A stretch of DNA of 64,000 nucleotides. Origin: Doryteuthis pealeii. Taxonomy: Eukaryota; Mollusca; Cephalopoda; Myopsida; Loliginidae. Positions 56,845 to 64,000 of this stretch are shown here, one piece after another; position 1 is the stretch's first letter, and each line of letters begins with the position of its first letter. The position numbers and the translations under genes are program-made. The notes under the pieces are model-generated. The model saw only the letters and a list, made by a program, of their open reading frames with translations. It had not been told where the DNA came from and ran no database searches. Where the stretch lies: assembly GCA_023376005.1 (NCBI GenBank), contig CM042157.1:87202652-87266651 (forward strand), read 5' to 3'.

Positions 56845-57372
56845 AGGAGAAGCTGTTTCAATTCAGCTAATAATGGGCCATTCCGTTTTTATTATAAAGA
56901 AGGGAAGAAAAAGGACATGCTACAGAGAAAAATATAAGAAAGAGTAGGGAAAGATAGAGGGGTGAGCATGCAGAAGCTGTTTCAATTCAGCTAAATAATG
57001 GGCCATTCCGTTTTTATTATAAAGAAAGGGAAGAAAAGGACATGCTACAGAGAAAAGATATAAGAAAGAGTAGGGAAAGATAGAGGGGGTGAGCATGCAG
57101 AAGCTGTTTCAATTCAGCTAAATAATGGGCCATTCCGTTTTTATTATAAAGAAAGGGGAAGAAAAAGGACATGCTACAGAGAAAAGATATAAGAAAGAGT
57201 AGGGAAAGATAGAGGGGGTGAGCATGCAGAAGCTGTTTCAATTCAGCTAAATAATGGGCCATTCCGTTTTTTATTATAAAGAAAGGGAAGAAAAAGGACA
57301 TGCTACAGAGAAAAATATAAGAAAGAGTAGGGAAAGATAGAGGGGGTGAGCATGCAGAAGCTGTTTCAATTG
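56845..57372 (-). repeat. 126-bp satellite, second array, inverted, about 4.2 units
   Basis: Minus-strand units nearly identical to 46501-47240. Unlike the first array it has no family R flanks: it begins after the foldback and ends at a LINE fragment. The 123-codon minus frame is a repeat product. Confidence 0.95.
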
Positions 57373-57382
57373 AATATCCTAT

Positions 57383-57513
57383 GGGCACCTAAACTTGAAT
57401 AGACCAGTGTGGGTCGGCCTGTGAAAACCTATATCAATCAGCTCTGAGCAATAAACAGGTGTCGAGGAAGTGTCATGGAGATCTGTGCTGCTGGCATGAC
57501 TGGATGAGTTTAG
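57383..57513 (+). pseudogene. RTE-type LINE 3' fragment
   Basis: 'gtgtgggtcggcctgtgaaa', 'acctatatcaatcagctctg', 'tcatggagatctgtgctg' and 'ggcatgactggatgag' correspond to the last 40 codons and start of tail of the LINE at 15115, with deletions. Confidence 0.65.
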
Positions 57514-57689
57514 ATGTGGCACAAGGCCAGCAGTATCAGGCACCCAGTGAGAATCAATCTTACTAACTCAATGGTCTACTAATTAAGCTTGGCAATCATT
57601 ACATCATATGAGGTGCCAGATTTAGAATGTAAGTATAAACGCTAACTAAACCATTTCTTTCTGCATATCAAGTATAAATAACTCATTGT

Positions 57690-57971
57690 GGAAGCGCGTG
57701 GTGTAATGGTTAAAGTCATGGGAAATGGACTCGTCGCACCGAGTTCAAACCCTGGACGCGGTAATTGCATTTCACTTAGTGCTAATACCATTGGGAAAGG
57801 TATGAATCCTACTCTCCCTCCAGCTATGGGTAAATAGTAGGACATACTGGGCTCTTTAACCTTGGTTATGCAACCCGTCTAGGAGAAAGAAACTGGTGAA
57901 TTCAAACCTGTTGAACTCCGCTTAAGAAATTGACCTTGTGTCACATCCAGCTCGTGCGGAGGGATTGGTAA

Positions 57972-57972
<1 letters not shown>
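57690..57972 (+). mobile_element. SINE-1, best full copy
   Basis: tRNA-like head with A box TGGTGTAATGG (57699-57709) and B box GAGTTCAAACCCTGG (57741-57755). The body follows ('accattgggaaaggtatgaa', 'ctccagctatgggtaaatag', 'tgggctctttaacc', 'ctaggagaaagaaac') and the 3' end 'gtgcggagggattggtaaa', which runs into a TA array. RNA polymerase III internal promoter; spread by a LINE. Confidence 0.85.
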
Positions 57973-58028
<56 letters not shown>

Positions 58029-58044
58029 CCTCATTGAGTTGATT
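57973..58044. repeat. (TA)n array at the SINE-1 3' end
   Basis: TA dinucleotides begin at the 3' end of SINE-1 and precede SINE-2. The element's tail probably seeded it. Confidence 0.85.
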
Positions 58045-58272
58045 TTATAAACAACTCAGAAGAGCATCCAACTAGTAATCGCAAGATTGCGAGTTCGATA
58101 CCGCTTCCGCCAACAGAGACTTGGTTATCTGACTTGTGCGGTAAAGTGGGGAGGTGACGGTAGATATGGTACTCCACTCAAAAACAATCTCTCTGGTCTA
58201 GCGCTAGCAAAAAGGGGATAGCCTCTTTCGCTGTCCGGCTGATACCGACAATAGGCCAACTTTACTTCTTCC
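58045..58272 (+). mobile_element. SINE-2, near full length
   Basis: The tRNA-like head has B box GAGTTCGATACCGC at 58091. The body follows ('tgtgcggtaaagtgggga', 'ggtactccac', 'ctggtctagcgctagc', 'ggctgataccgacaatagg'), ending in 'aactttactt'. A different family from SINE-1. Confidence 0.82.
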
Positions 58273-58273
58273 T

Positions 58274-58275
<2 letters not shown>

Positions 58276-58312
<37 letters not shown>

Positions 58313-58337
58313 GTGTGTGTGTGTGTGTGTGTGTGTT
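58276..58337. repeat. (TA)n/(GT)n microsatellite
   Basis: TA then TATG then GT run directly after SINE-2. Confidence 0.92.
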
Positions 58338-58374
58338 TAGGCAGAATTTTTTCTTATAGGCATATATTGATAAA

Positions 58375-58804
58375 TAATGCAGCCATTTTCTGTCTGCAAG
58401 TTTTGACATTTGTTTTTTCGTATTTCCGGATTATTTTTGTAATATCTGGCGAAAATTGGCTGACGTATTTGCCATATGTCATAGACCAAGTACTTTCCGC
58501 CCGATAATTACTATGAAATAATAATAATAGCAAAAGTAATAATAATGACAATAATAATAATAACACTAATAATAACAACAACAACAATAATAAACACAAT
58601 CTATATAAATAGAAAATGGAATAGCCCATTGTTGTACGGTTTCAAAGTACCCTGGAGATGGCTCACGATAGGGCAGAAAGTACTTGGTCTATGACATATG
58701 ACAAATATTCAGCCAATTTTCGCCAGATATTACAAAAATAATCCGGCAATACGAAAAAACAAAGGACAAAACTTGCAGACAGAAAATGGCTGCATTGTTT
58801 AAAA

Positions 58805-58806
<2 letters not shown>
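58375..58806. repeat. Foldback, about 130-bp arms
   Basis: Arms 58375-58506 and 58673-58803 are close complements: 'gccattttctgtctgcaagt' / 'acttgcagacagaaaatggc', and 'atgtcatagaccaagtactt' / 'aagtacttggtctatgacat'. An (AAT)n-rich loop of about 165 bp lies between. Confidence 0.85.
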
Positions 58807-58807
<1 letters not shown>

Positions 58808-58851
<44 letters not shown>

Positions 58852-58859
58852 CACACACG

Positions 58860-58918
<59 letters not shown>
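58808..58918. repeat. (TA)n-(CA)n-(TA)n microsatellite
   Basis: Three contiguous dinucleotide blocks. Confidence 0.95.
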
Positions 58919-58992
58919 CAGTGGTGACTCCGGCGGTCGGGCTTGTCGGGCTCAACCCTAGTAAGCAACATTCAAGCATATCTATATATTAT

Positions 58993-59284
58993 GGAGGCGC
59001 GTGGTGCAATGGTTTCCGTCGAAGAAATGGACACAATGAGACTAGTTCAAATTCTGGACGAGACTGTTTGCATTTCAAATGGCGCTAAGACTTTAGGAAA
59101 AGGTATGAATCCAATTATTCTCCCTCCAGCAATGGGTAGATAGTAGGTTAGACTGGGCTCTTTAACCTTGATTAGGTAACAATTCTAGGAGAAGAAAAAC
59201 TCTAAATTCAAACCTGTTAATATCCGCTTCAGAAATTGACCTTGGATCATATCCTGTTCGTGCGGAGGGGTTGGTAAATATGTA
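58993..59284 (+). mobile_element. SINE-1, full-length, diverged
   Basis: Head GGAGGCGCGTGGTGCAATGG and a B-box-like AGTTCAAATTCTGG, then the same body and 'cgtgcggaggggttggtaaa' end as at 57690. A 66-codon frame through it is a by-product. Confidence 0.82.
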
Positions 59285-59342
59285 TATCCATCAAAGTAAC
59301 AAGAATCTTTTGTAATTCGTCTGTTTCATTTAGCCTACGTAA

Positions 59343-59406
59343 GGGCCAAAGTGGAGTGTTGCATTTCATGGATTGCTCAGCTACAAGGATTCCGTCCTTA
59401 AGCAAT
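59343..59406 (-). mobile_element. Family S head fragment
   Basis: Complement of the 37010-37075 segment ('gggccaaagtggagt.ttgca', 'ctcagct', 'ccttaagc'). Confidence 0.55.
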
Positions 59407-59612
59407 CAATTTCTTAAGTGGATTTTAACAAGTTTGAATTCAGAGTTTTCCTTCTCTTAGACTGGTTACCTAGCTTAAAAAACCTAGTTTCCCAAACTAT
59501 TTACCCATAGCTGGAGGGAGGCTAATTGGATGTATGAATTTTCTCAAGGGTATTAATGATGTGTATATGGCTTTGGTAAATAAAGTTAGCAGACATCACC
59601 CAAGATGCATTA
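59407..59612 (-). mobile_element. SINE-1, minus strand, diverged
   Basis: Minus reading has the tail, 'ctaagagaaggaaaactctg', 'ccagctatgggtaaatagt' and a decayed tRNA-like head. It makes an inverted pair with 58993, able to fold back. Confidence 0.72.
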
Positions 59613-59990
59613 TTCCAATTCATGTATTTTTACCCTTTCATTACAAGCGTAAGTTATCAAAGACTTGGAAATAATAAAAGTTCCTCTATTATTCAATCCC
59701 GAAATCCATTTGAAATGAAGAAACCAAATTCCTTTCCCCCAAAGATTCTTGTAATCAACAATCATCTTAAAACCAAAGAATCGGTTCTTTGTGGCGATTT
59801 GGCGAGTATTCAGAAAATATTCTTTGTTCTTTTCCTCCCCCCCTCCCAACAGAAAAGACATTCATTGTAGATGGGGACTTCACATCTCAAGCCAATTGTA
59901 TCCTATGCTGGATCGATCCACTGGTCGATATAATTCATTGGTACTCATAGAAAAGTGGTGCCTGTACAGCTATACTAAGAAATCTATACA
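59613..59990. other. Open frames upstream of the RT motif
   Basis: Frames on both strands (82-94 codons) without recognisable motifs. They may be decayed LINE coding sequence, given the RT motif that follows. Confidence 0.25.
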
Positions 59991-59999
59991 ACAAGGTAT

Positions 60000-60191
60000 G
60001 GTGTTATGCAAACTTGGGTACAATATGCAAATCGATTTTTTTTACCTAAAATCAAAACAGAATACAACATTATAAAACAATTTTTTAGTGCAATGCCTTT
60101 TTTTGTAAAAAGAAACAGGCGATATCTCACTGAGACTATTACGGATGTGGACTACGCAGATTATCTGGAACTTCTTAAAATACACCAATAA
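60000..60191 (+). pseudogene. LINE reverse transcriptase motif remnant
   Basis: The plus frame ends TETITDVDYADYLELLKIHQ. This matches the catalytic ITDxDYADDLALL region of LINE reverse transcriptases, with the second catalytic Asp of YADD changed to Tyr, so it is inactive. Only about 60 codons are open. Confidence 0.7.
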
Positions 60192-60272
60192 AAACCGAAT
60201 CTCTGCTTCATAGCTAAGAGAAGGCAACATAGAACATCGACCTCCATGTGAACTCAGATAAAACTAAATTCA

Positions 60273-60276
60273 ATAT

Positions 60277-60318
<42 letters not shown>
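60273..60318. repeat. (TA)n array
   Basis: TA dinucleotide array with one interruption. Confidence 0.95.
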
Positions 60319-60319
<1 letters not shown>

Positions 60320-60940
60320 GTGATGCTGATAGCTTTTTGATTTAGTGTGTCCTGGGACACACATATTTGCTTTGAATGAGTCCCTAGGAAAATTCATGGG
60401 TCTCAACTAAAGGTAAATCTTGTTTACCAAAACGAAACTCATTTCCACTATACCAAACCTGTAAACGAAAACGAAATGGATTTGTGGGTAAGAGAAACCT
60501 TAAAGCCAATAACTTTTCTTTCGATTGTCCAATTCAGTTGATTTGCTATCCCCACATTCTATTTAATTTAAAAACAATCGTGTAAATAATGATTTCCCTA
60601 AAGGTGGAAAAATCAAATCAATGTGAAAATATCTGAATTTCAAATGCCACAATCGCACAGAAAATTATTTGCATTGCCGAACTGAAGTTGATTGGCATTT
60701 TGAGTCCATTTTACATCAACATTTTATATTGTCAGCTATTTTTCAAACCATGAAAAGCCCCACGGTGAGATTCATGCACACTATTCTTAGTGTTAAACGA
60801 AGCTGAATTTAATAAATAAAATAAATAAAATAAAAACATGAAAAAAAAAAATACACACATGCATGTATATATTTCATTATTTGAGCAATAAATATCCGAT
60901 ACTACTATATATTCAAATGTAAATTAGAACAATATTTCCT
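60320..60940. other. Unannotated DNA
   Basis: Nothing recognised apart from an AAATA run near 60812-60835. Confidence 0.35.
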
Positions 60941-60944
60941 ATAC

Positions 60945-60994
60945 AATACACACACAGACACAGACAGACAGACAGACAGAGAGACAGACAGACA

Positions 60995-61040
<46 letters not shown>
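60945..61040. repeat. (CAGA)n, (CA)n and (TA)n microsatellite
   Basis: CAGA tetranucleotides, CA run, then TA run. Confidence 0.95.
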
Positions 61041-61041
<1 letters not shown>

Positions 61042-61047
61042 GCGTGT

Positions 61048-61135
61048 GTGTTTGGTTTGTAGATTGATTTTGAAGGTGTATCACAATGCGAAGTAAAAAA
61101 GGTAACGAGTATCTTTTTTATTTACCTGTATTATA
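61048..61135 (+). mobile_element. Single end of the TIR element at 62325
   Basis: 'ggtttgtagattgattttga', 'tatcacaatgcgaag' and 'aaaggtaacgagtat' match the left end of 62325-62735. Like that copy, it directly follows a TA array. Confidence 0.65.
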
Positions 61136-61139
61136 TATA

Positions 61140-61770
61140 CTAGCAAATATATGCACCCTCCGGGTGCAAGTATTTAAGTTTTAATGTAATAAAATATTAT
61201 ATTAAATTAGAAAGTCTAATGAAACTAAATAAGAATGCAGTTAAAAAGATTTGAAACAGAAGGGGGTATAATCGAAAAATAGAACAACTGAAACTTACTC
61301 TTCCATCACTCTCGTCTTTCATTGTTATTTTTTCTAATTTAAGTATTTAGTTAAAAGAGGAAGTAAATAATAAAATGACAGTTATTTTTTCATGTTAATG
61401 GATTTCATTTAAGATTCATTGAAGAGATTTTTGCTTATATTCATTAAAATAAAACCAAACAGTTAGAAATCAATAATACTAAGCACATATTTATTAAAAT
61501 TACATTTTTAATATCAATATGCAAATTAACCTTCCCGTTCACACTGTAAACCGCTATTTTGTTGTATATATAAATACAATTGCATATTATTAGTATGTAG
61601 ATATGGTTAACAGTATTAATGATGTTAAACAATTTTATTAATAATTGAGGTTTAAATAAAAAGTAGTATAATGGAGAATGTGATGTTAATAACTAAGGGA
61701 ATTGTTACATGAGTAGTGATATAGTTTCGGTTACAGACAGAAAAACACACAATCTCCATTATAATAATAA
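61140..61770 (-). mobile_element. Non-autonomous Helitron-like element, copy 4
   Basis: Perfect 3' hairpin GCACCC-GGA-GGGTGC, nine bases, CTAG|T. The 5' end merges into (TAA)n and then (TA)n, so the exact TC start is blurred. Otherwise collinear with copy 2. Confidence 0.78.
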
Positions 61771-61774
61771 TAAT

Positions 61775-61778
<4 letters not shown>

Positions 61779-61817
<39 letters not shown>
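61779..61817. repeat. (TA)n array
   Basis: TA array joining Helitron copy 4 to the TIR element. Confidence 0.95.
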
Positions 61818-61819
<2 letters not shown>

Positions 61820-62157
61820 TAAAGAAATAACAAAAGACTTAGAGGATTAGCATTATAGTCTATTTCAGGTAGCTTAGCGAGATTTTTGTGGCGGAAGTGC
61901 TGATCTTTGAAACTACAACATAAAATTATTTCTTTGCAACATCAAGGCGTTCGTTTGGAATTAATATCATAGGACTATAACATTTTTAAAAAATACAAAA
62001 AATACAAAAATAAAAATCTGTTTTCAAATGCCTTTAAAGTAATAAAGAATTCATCATTCGCATCTGATGAGTCGGGAGAGTAAGACACTTTGTCTAAGCT
62101 CCTTGAAATAATGCTAAATCTCTAAGTCTTTTGTTATTTCTTTACTTATATATTTGC
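61815..62157. mobile_element. TIR element, about 55-bp terminal repeats
   Basis: Left end 'aagtaaagaaataacaaaag' with 'acttagaggattagcatta' has its complement at 62100-62157 ('taatgctaaatctctaagt', 'cttttgttatttctttactt'). TA lies at both outer edges, as for mariner-type TA insertions. Non-coding, 343 bp. A half copy is at 42926. Confidence 0.75.
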
Positions 62158-62265
62158 TCTGTGACTCTAACATTAAGAGCACACATTGAGCTCTCAAACT
62201 GCAACAGGTTTTATAAATAAAACTCTTGTGTCGTAAGGAAGATTTCTTCTCTGGACTTTTGGATT

Positions 62266-62271
62266 ATATAT

Positions 62272-62318
<47 letters not shown>
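62266..62318. repeat. (TA)n array
   Basis: TA array with one interruption. Confidence 0.95.
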
Positions 62319-62319
<1 letters not shown>

Positions 62320-62735
62320 TTTATGGGTTGATTTTGAAGGATTATCACAATGCGAAGGGAAAAAAAGGTAACGAGTATGTTGTTCATTTACCCGTATTTT
62401 TATTTTTTAGATCTTTGATGTTTCCTTAACATGGATGCTGGAGTTAAAATGAACACGAAATGACGATGCACGTTAAAATATTAATACATTCAAACACTAA
62501 AAACAAATACAGAAAAACTCAAGTTACTACCTCCACACTGACGGGTTAATACGGACAGCCATGAAAATCCCTTTCTGTGTGCCGAGGTCTTCTGAAGAGG
62601 GGATATTAATCCTGAAATATTAAGGAAACATAAAAAAATAAAATTACAGATAAATGAACAAACATACTCGTTACCGTTTCTTGATTCACATTGTGATAAG
62701 CGTTCAAAATAAATCTACAAACCAAATATACACAC
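62320..62735. mobile_element. TIR element, about 70-bp terminal repeats
   Basis: The left end ('ggtttatgggttgattttga', 'atcacaatgcgaa', 'aacgagtatgttgttcattta') is mirrored at 62655-62727. The inner part includes 'cttttctg..gaggtcttctgaagagg'. Non-coding. Confidence 0.75.
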
Positions 62736-62781
62736 AATACTTTATGGAGACTATAAAACCCTTATATATATTTATATATAT

Positions 62782-63391
62782 ATATTAATAAGTCATCCAC
62801 AGACACGCGTTTCGGCATATCATGCCTCTTCAGTGTGGCTAGACACAACTATCCTTGGCTAGGGTTCGAACTCAGACTGACCGCATGGTAGTCCGATATC
62901 TTATCCCTCGCCCACTGACTGCTGATGCAGGGACTGGTGTTTTTTAAACTATTAAATCATAGTATGTATCTTTCGGTCACTGAGAGATCAAATTTCCGGA
63001 GAAATGATCATTGCTTATTTGCTTAGTAGTGAGAGTTAATTTAAATTACCAATTAGAGAGCTCATTACCAAATTTATGGGAGCATATATTAATAAGTCAT
63101 CCACAGACACGCGTTTCGGCATATCATGCCTCTTCAGTGTGGCTAGACACAACTATCCTTGGGTAGGGTTCGAACTCAGACTGACCGCATGCTAGTCCGA
63201 TATCTTATCCCCTCGCCCACTGACAGCTGATGCGGGGACTGGTGTTTTTAAACTATTAAATACATAGTATGTATCTTTCGGTCACTGAGAGATCAAATTT
63301 CCGGAGAAATGATCATTGCTTAGTAGTGAGAGTTAATTTAAATTACCAATTAGAGAGCTCATTACCAAATTTATGGGAGCATATATTAATC
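62782..63391 (+). repeat. 303-bp tandem duplication of family C
   Basis: Copy 1 at 62782-63084 and copy 2 at 63085-63391 are nearly identical. The main difference is 8-10 bases lost near 63318 in copy 2, plus single-base changes. Each contains 'cgcgtttcggcatatcatgc', a minus-strand tRNA-like 'ggttcgaactc' and 'gggactggtgttttt.aaact'. Recent duplication, or an assembly artefact. Confidence 0.9.
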
Positions 63392-63392
63392 C

Positions 63393-63424
<32 letters not shown>

Positions 63425-63440
63425 TAATATATATATATAT
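63393..63440. repeat. (TA)n array
   Basis: TA array with two interruptions. Confidence 0.95.
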
Positions 63441-63444
63441 TAAT

Positions 63445-63560
63445 CAATGGTAATATTATGGATTTACACTCATAACTTGAAGTTTCATGGTAATCCAATC
63501 ATCAGATGAGTCCAATGGTTGAGATCTTAAAAAACAGTCGTGAAATGGTTGAGATTTTAA
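63445..63560 (+). repeat. Dispersed repeat shared with 12001-12112
   Basis: Same block order as at 12001, with a short internal duplication of 'gaaatggttgagattttaaa'. Confidence 0.7.
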
Positions 63561-63986
63561 AAACCAGTAATTTTTTTAGCGTTTATATAAACGTGAAGCG
63601 TTTTCACGCGATGGTAAATATAAAGCTAATAATTATTTTTGTTTTTTTAACTATGGCTTGTTTGCCGTTTATGTGACGTGGATCGTGTCCACGTGATGTA
63701 ATGTTATGACGTTAAATTTGTATTTAAAAAAACATGATAATCAAACAAACATGCTTTGGTATTAATACACGCGGTGTTCAGATGAATTTCTTTTTTTTTC
63801 TTTTTTTTCTTTTAATAAATAGAAAAAGAGAGCGAAAATTAAGGGATCAATTAGGGTCAGGTGGTAAGTGACACAGTAAAAATTTGTTCAAAATATATCG
63901 GTAAAAGTATCTAATTGATTGGTATGTGAAGAAAAGTAGCTAACAATGGTAACCATTGCACCTAAATGTATTGTGCATTATATATA
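63561..63986. other. Unannotated DNA
   Basis: Contains a short 'ttaaagcgtttata' palindrome-like stretch near 63575-63595 and T-rich runs. No gene seen. Confidence 0.3.
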
Positions 63987-64000
63987 CTAGCAAATATATG
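63987..64000 (-). mobile_element. Helitron-like element, copy 5, cut by the window edge
   Basis: CTAGCAAATATATG preceded by A: the outer 14 bases of the Helitron-like 3' end in the same orientation as the other copies. The rest lies outside. Confidence 0.65.

Noticed and set aside
57690..57770. A tRNA gene
   Set aside because: A and B boxes are present but the sequence continues into a shared SINE body and does not form a full tRNA cloverleaf with an acceptor stem.

Overview
The window looks like gene-poor, repeat-dominated DNA from an animal nuclear genome. It is AT-rich, has no long clean ORFs, and is crowded with (TA)n, (CA)n, (GA)n and (TATC)n microsatellites. It also carries tRNA-derived SINEs, 5'-truncated LINE tails, Helitron-like elements, foldback repeats and at least six different minisatellites. 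The SINE and LINE types make me favour a mollusc, probably a coleoid cephalopod (squid or octopus). That is recollection of repeat families, not a database result. Two runs of 10 N (740-749, 46491-46500) and many small length changes between repeat units point to a draft assembly with indel noise.

Layout. 1-10 kb: a 480-bp foldback, a SINE, a decayed minisatellite and the first Helitron-like copy. 10-13 kb: the best host-exon candidate (minus strand, 10521-10607, possibly Cys-loop-receptor-like), an ambiguous exon-like segment near 11.2 kb and a dispersed repeat here called family R. 13-20 kb: pyrimidine tracts, RTE-type LINE tails, a 15-bp minisatellite and a broken ORF interrupted by a perfect-looking hairpin. 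20-26 kb: a LINE C-terminus with a zinc-knuckle-like motif, repeat families G and R, a foldback and a 1.6-kb pyrimidine minisatellite that is open in two frames. 27-33 kb: LINE fragments, a GA tract, family S repeats, Helitron copy 2, an exon-like ORF and TATC microsatellites. 33-40 kb: GA/GT tracts, LINE and SINE fragments, and a 63-bp GT-rich minisatellite. 40-50 kb: paired LINE tails, a minisatellite rich in heat-shock-element-like sites, and a 126-bp satellite beside the second gap. 50-54 kb: Helitron copy 3 and a 250-bp cluster of stable hairpins, two with UUCG loops. 54-64 kb: a second, inverted array of the 126-bp satellite, more SINEs, foldbacks and TIR elements, an RT motif remnant, Helitron copies 4 and 5, and a 303-bp tandem duplication.

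Function. I found no complete protein-coding gene, tRNA, rRNA or CRISPR. Almost every protein-like stretch is transposon debris or an open frame created by a repeat. The items most worth testing are the hairpin cluster (50747-50996), the heat-shock-element-like array (44600-45310), the candidate exons (10521-10607, 31365-31755) and the Helitron-like family, whose copies all lie in one orientation.
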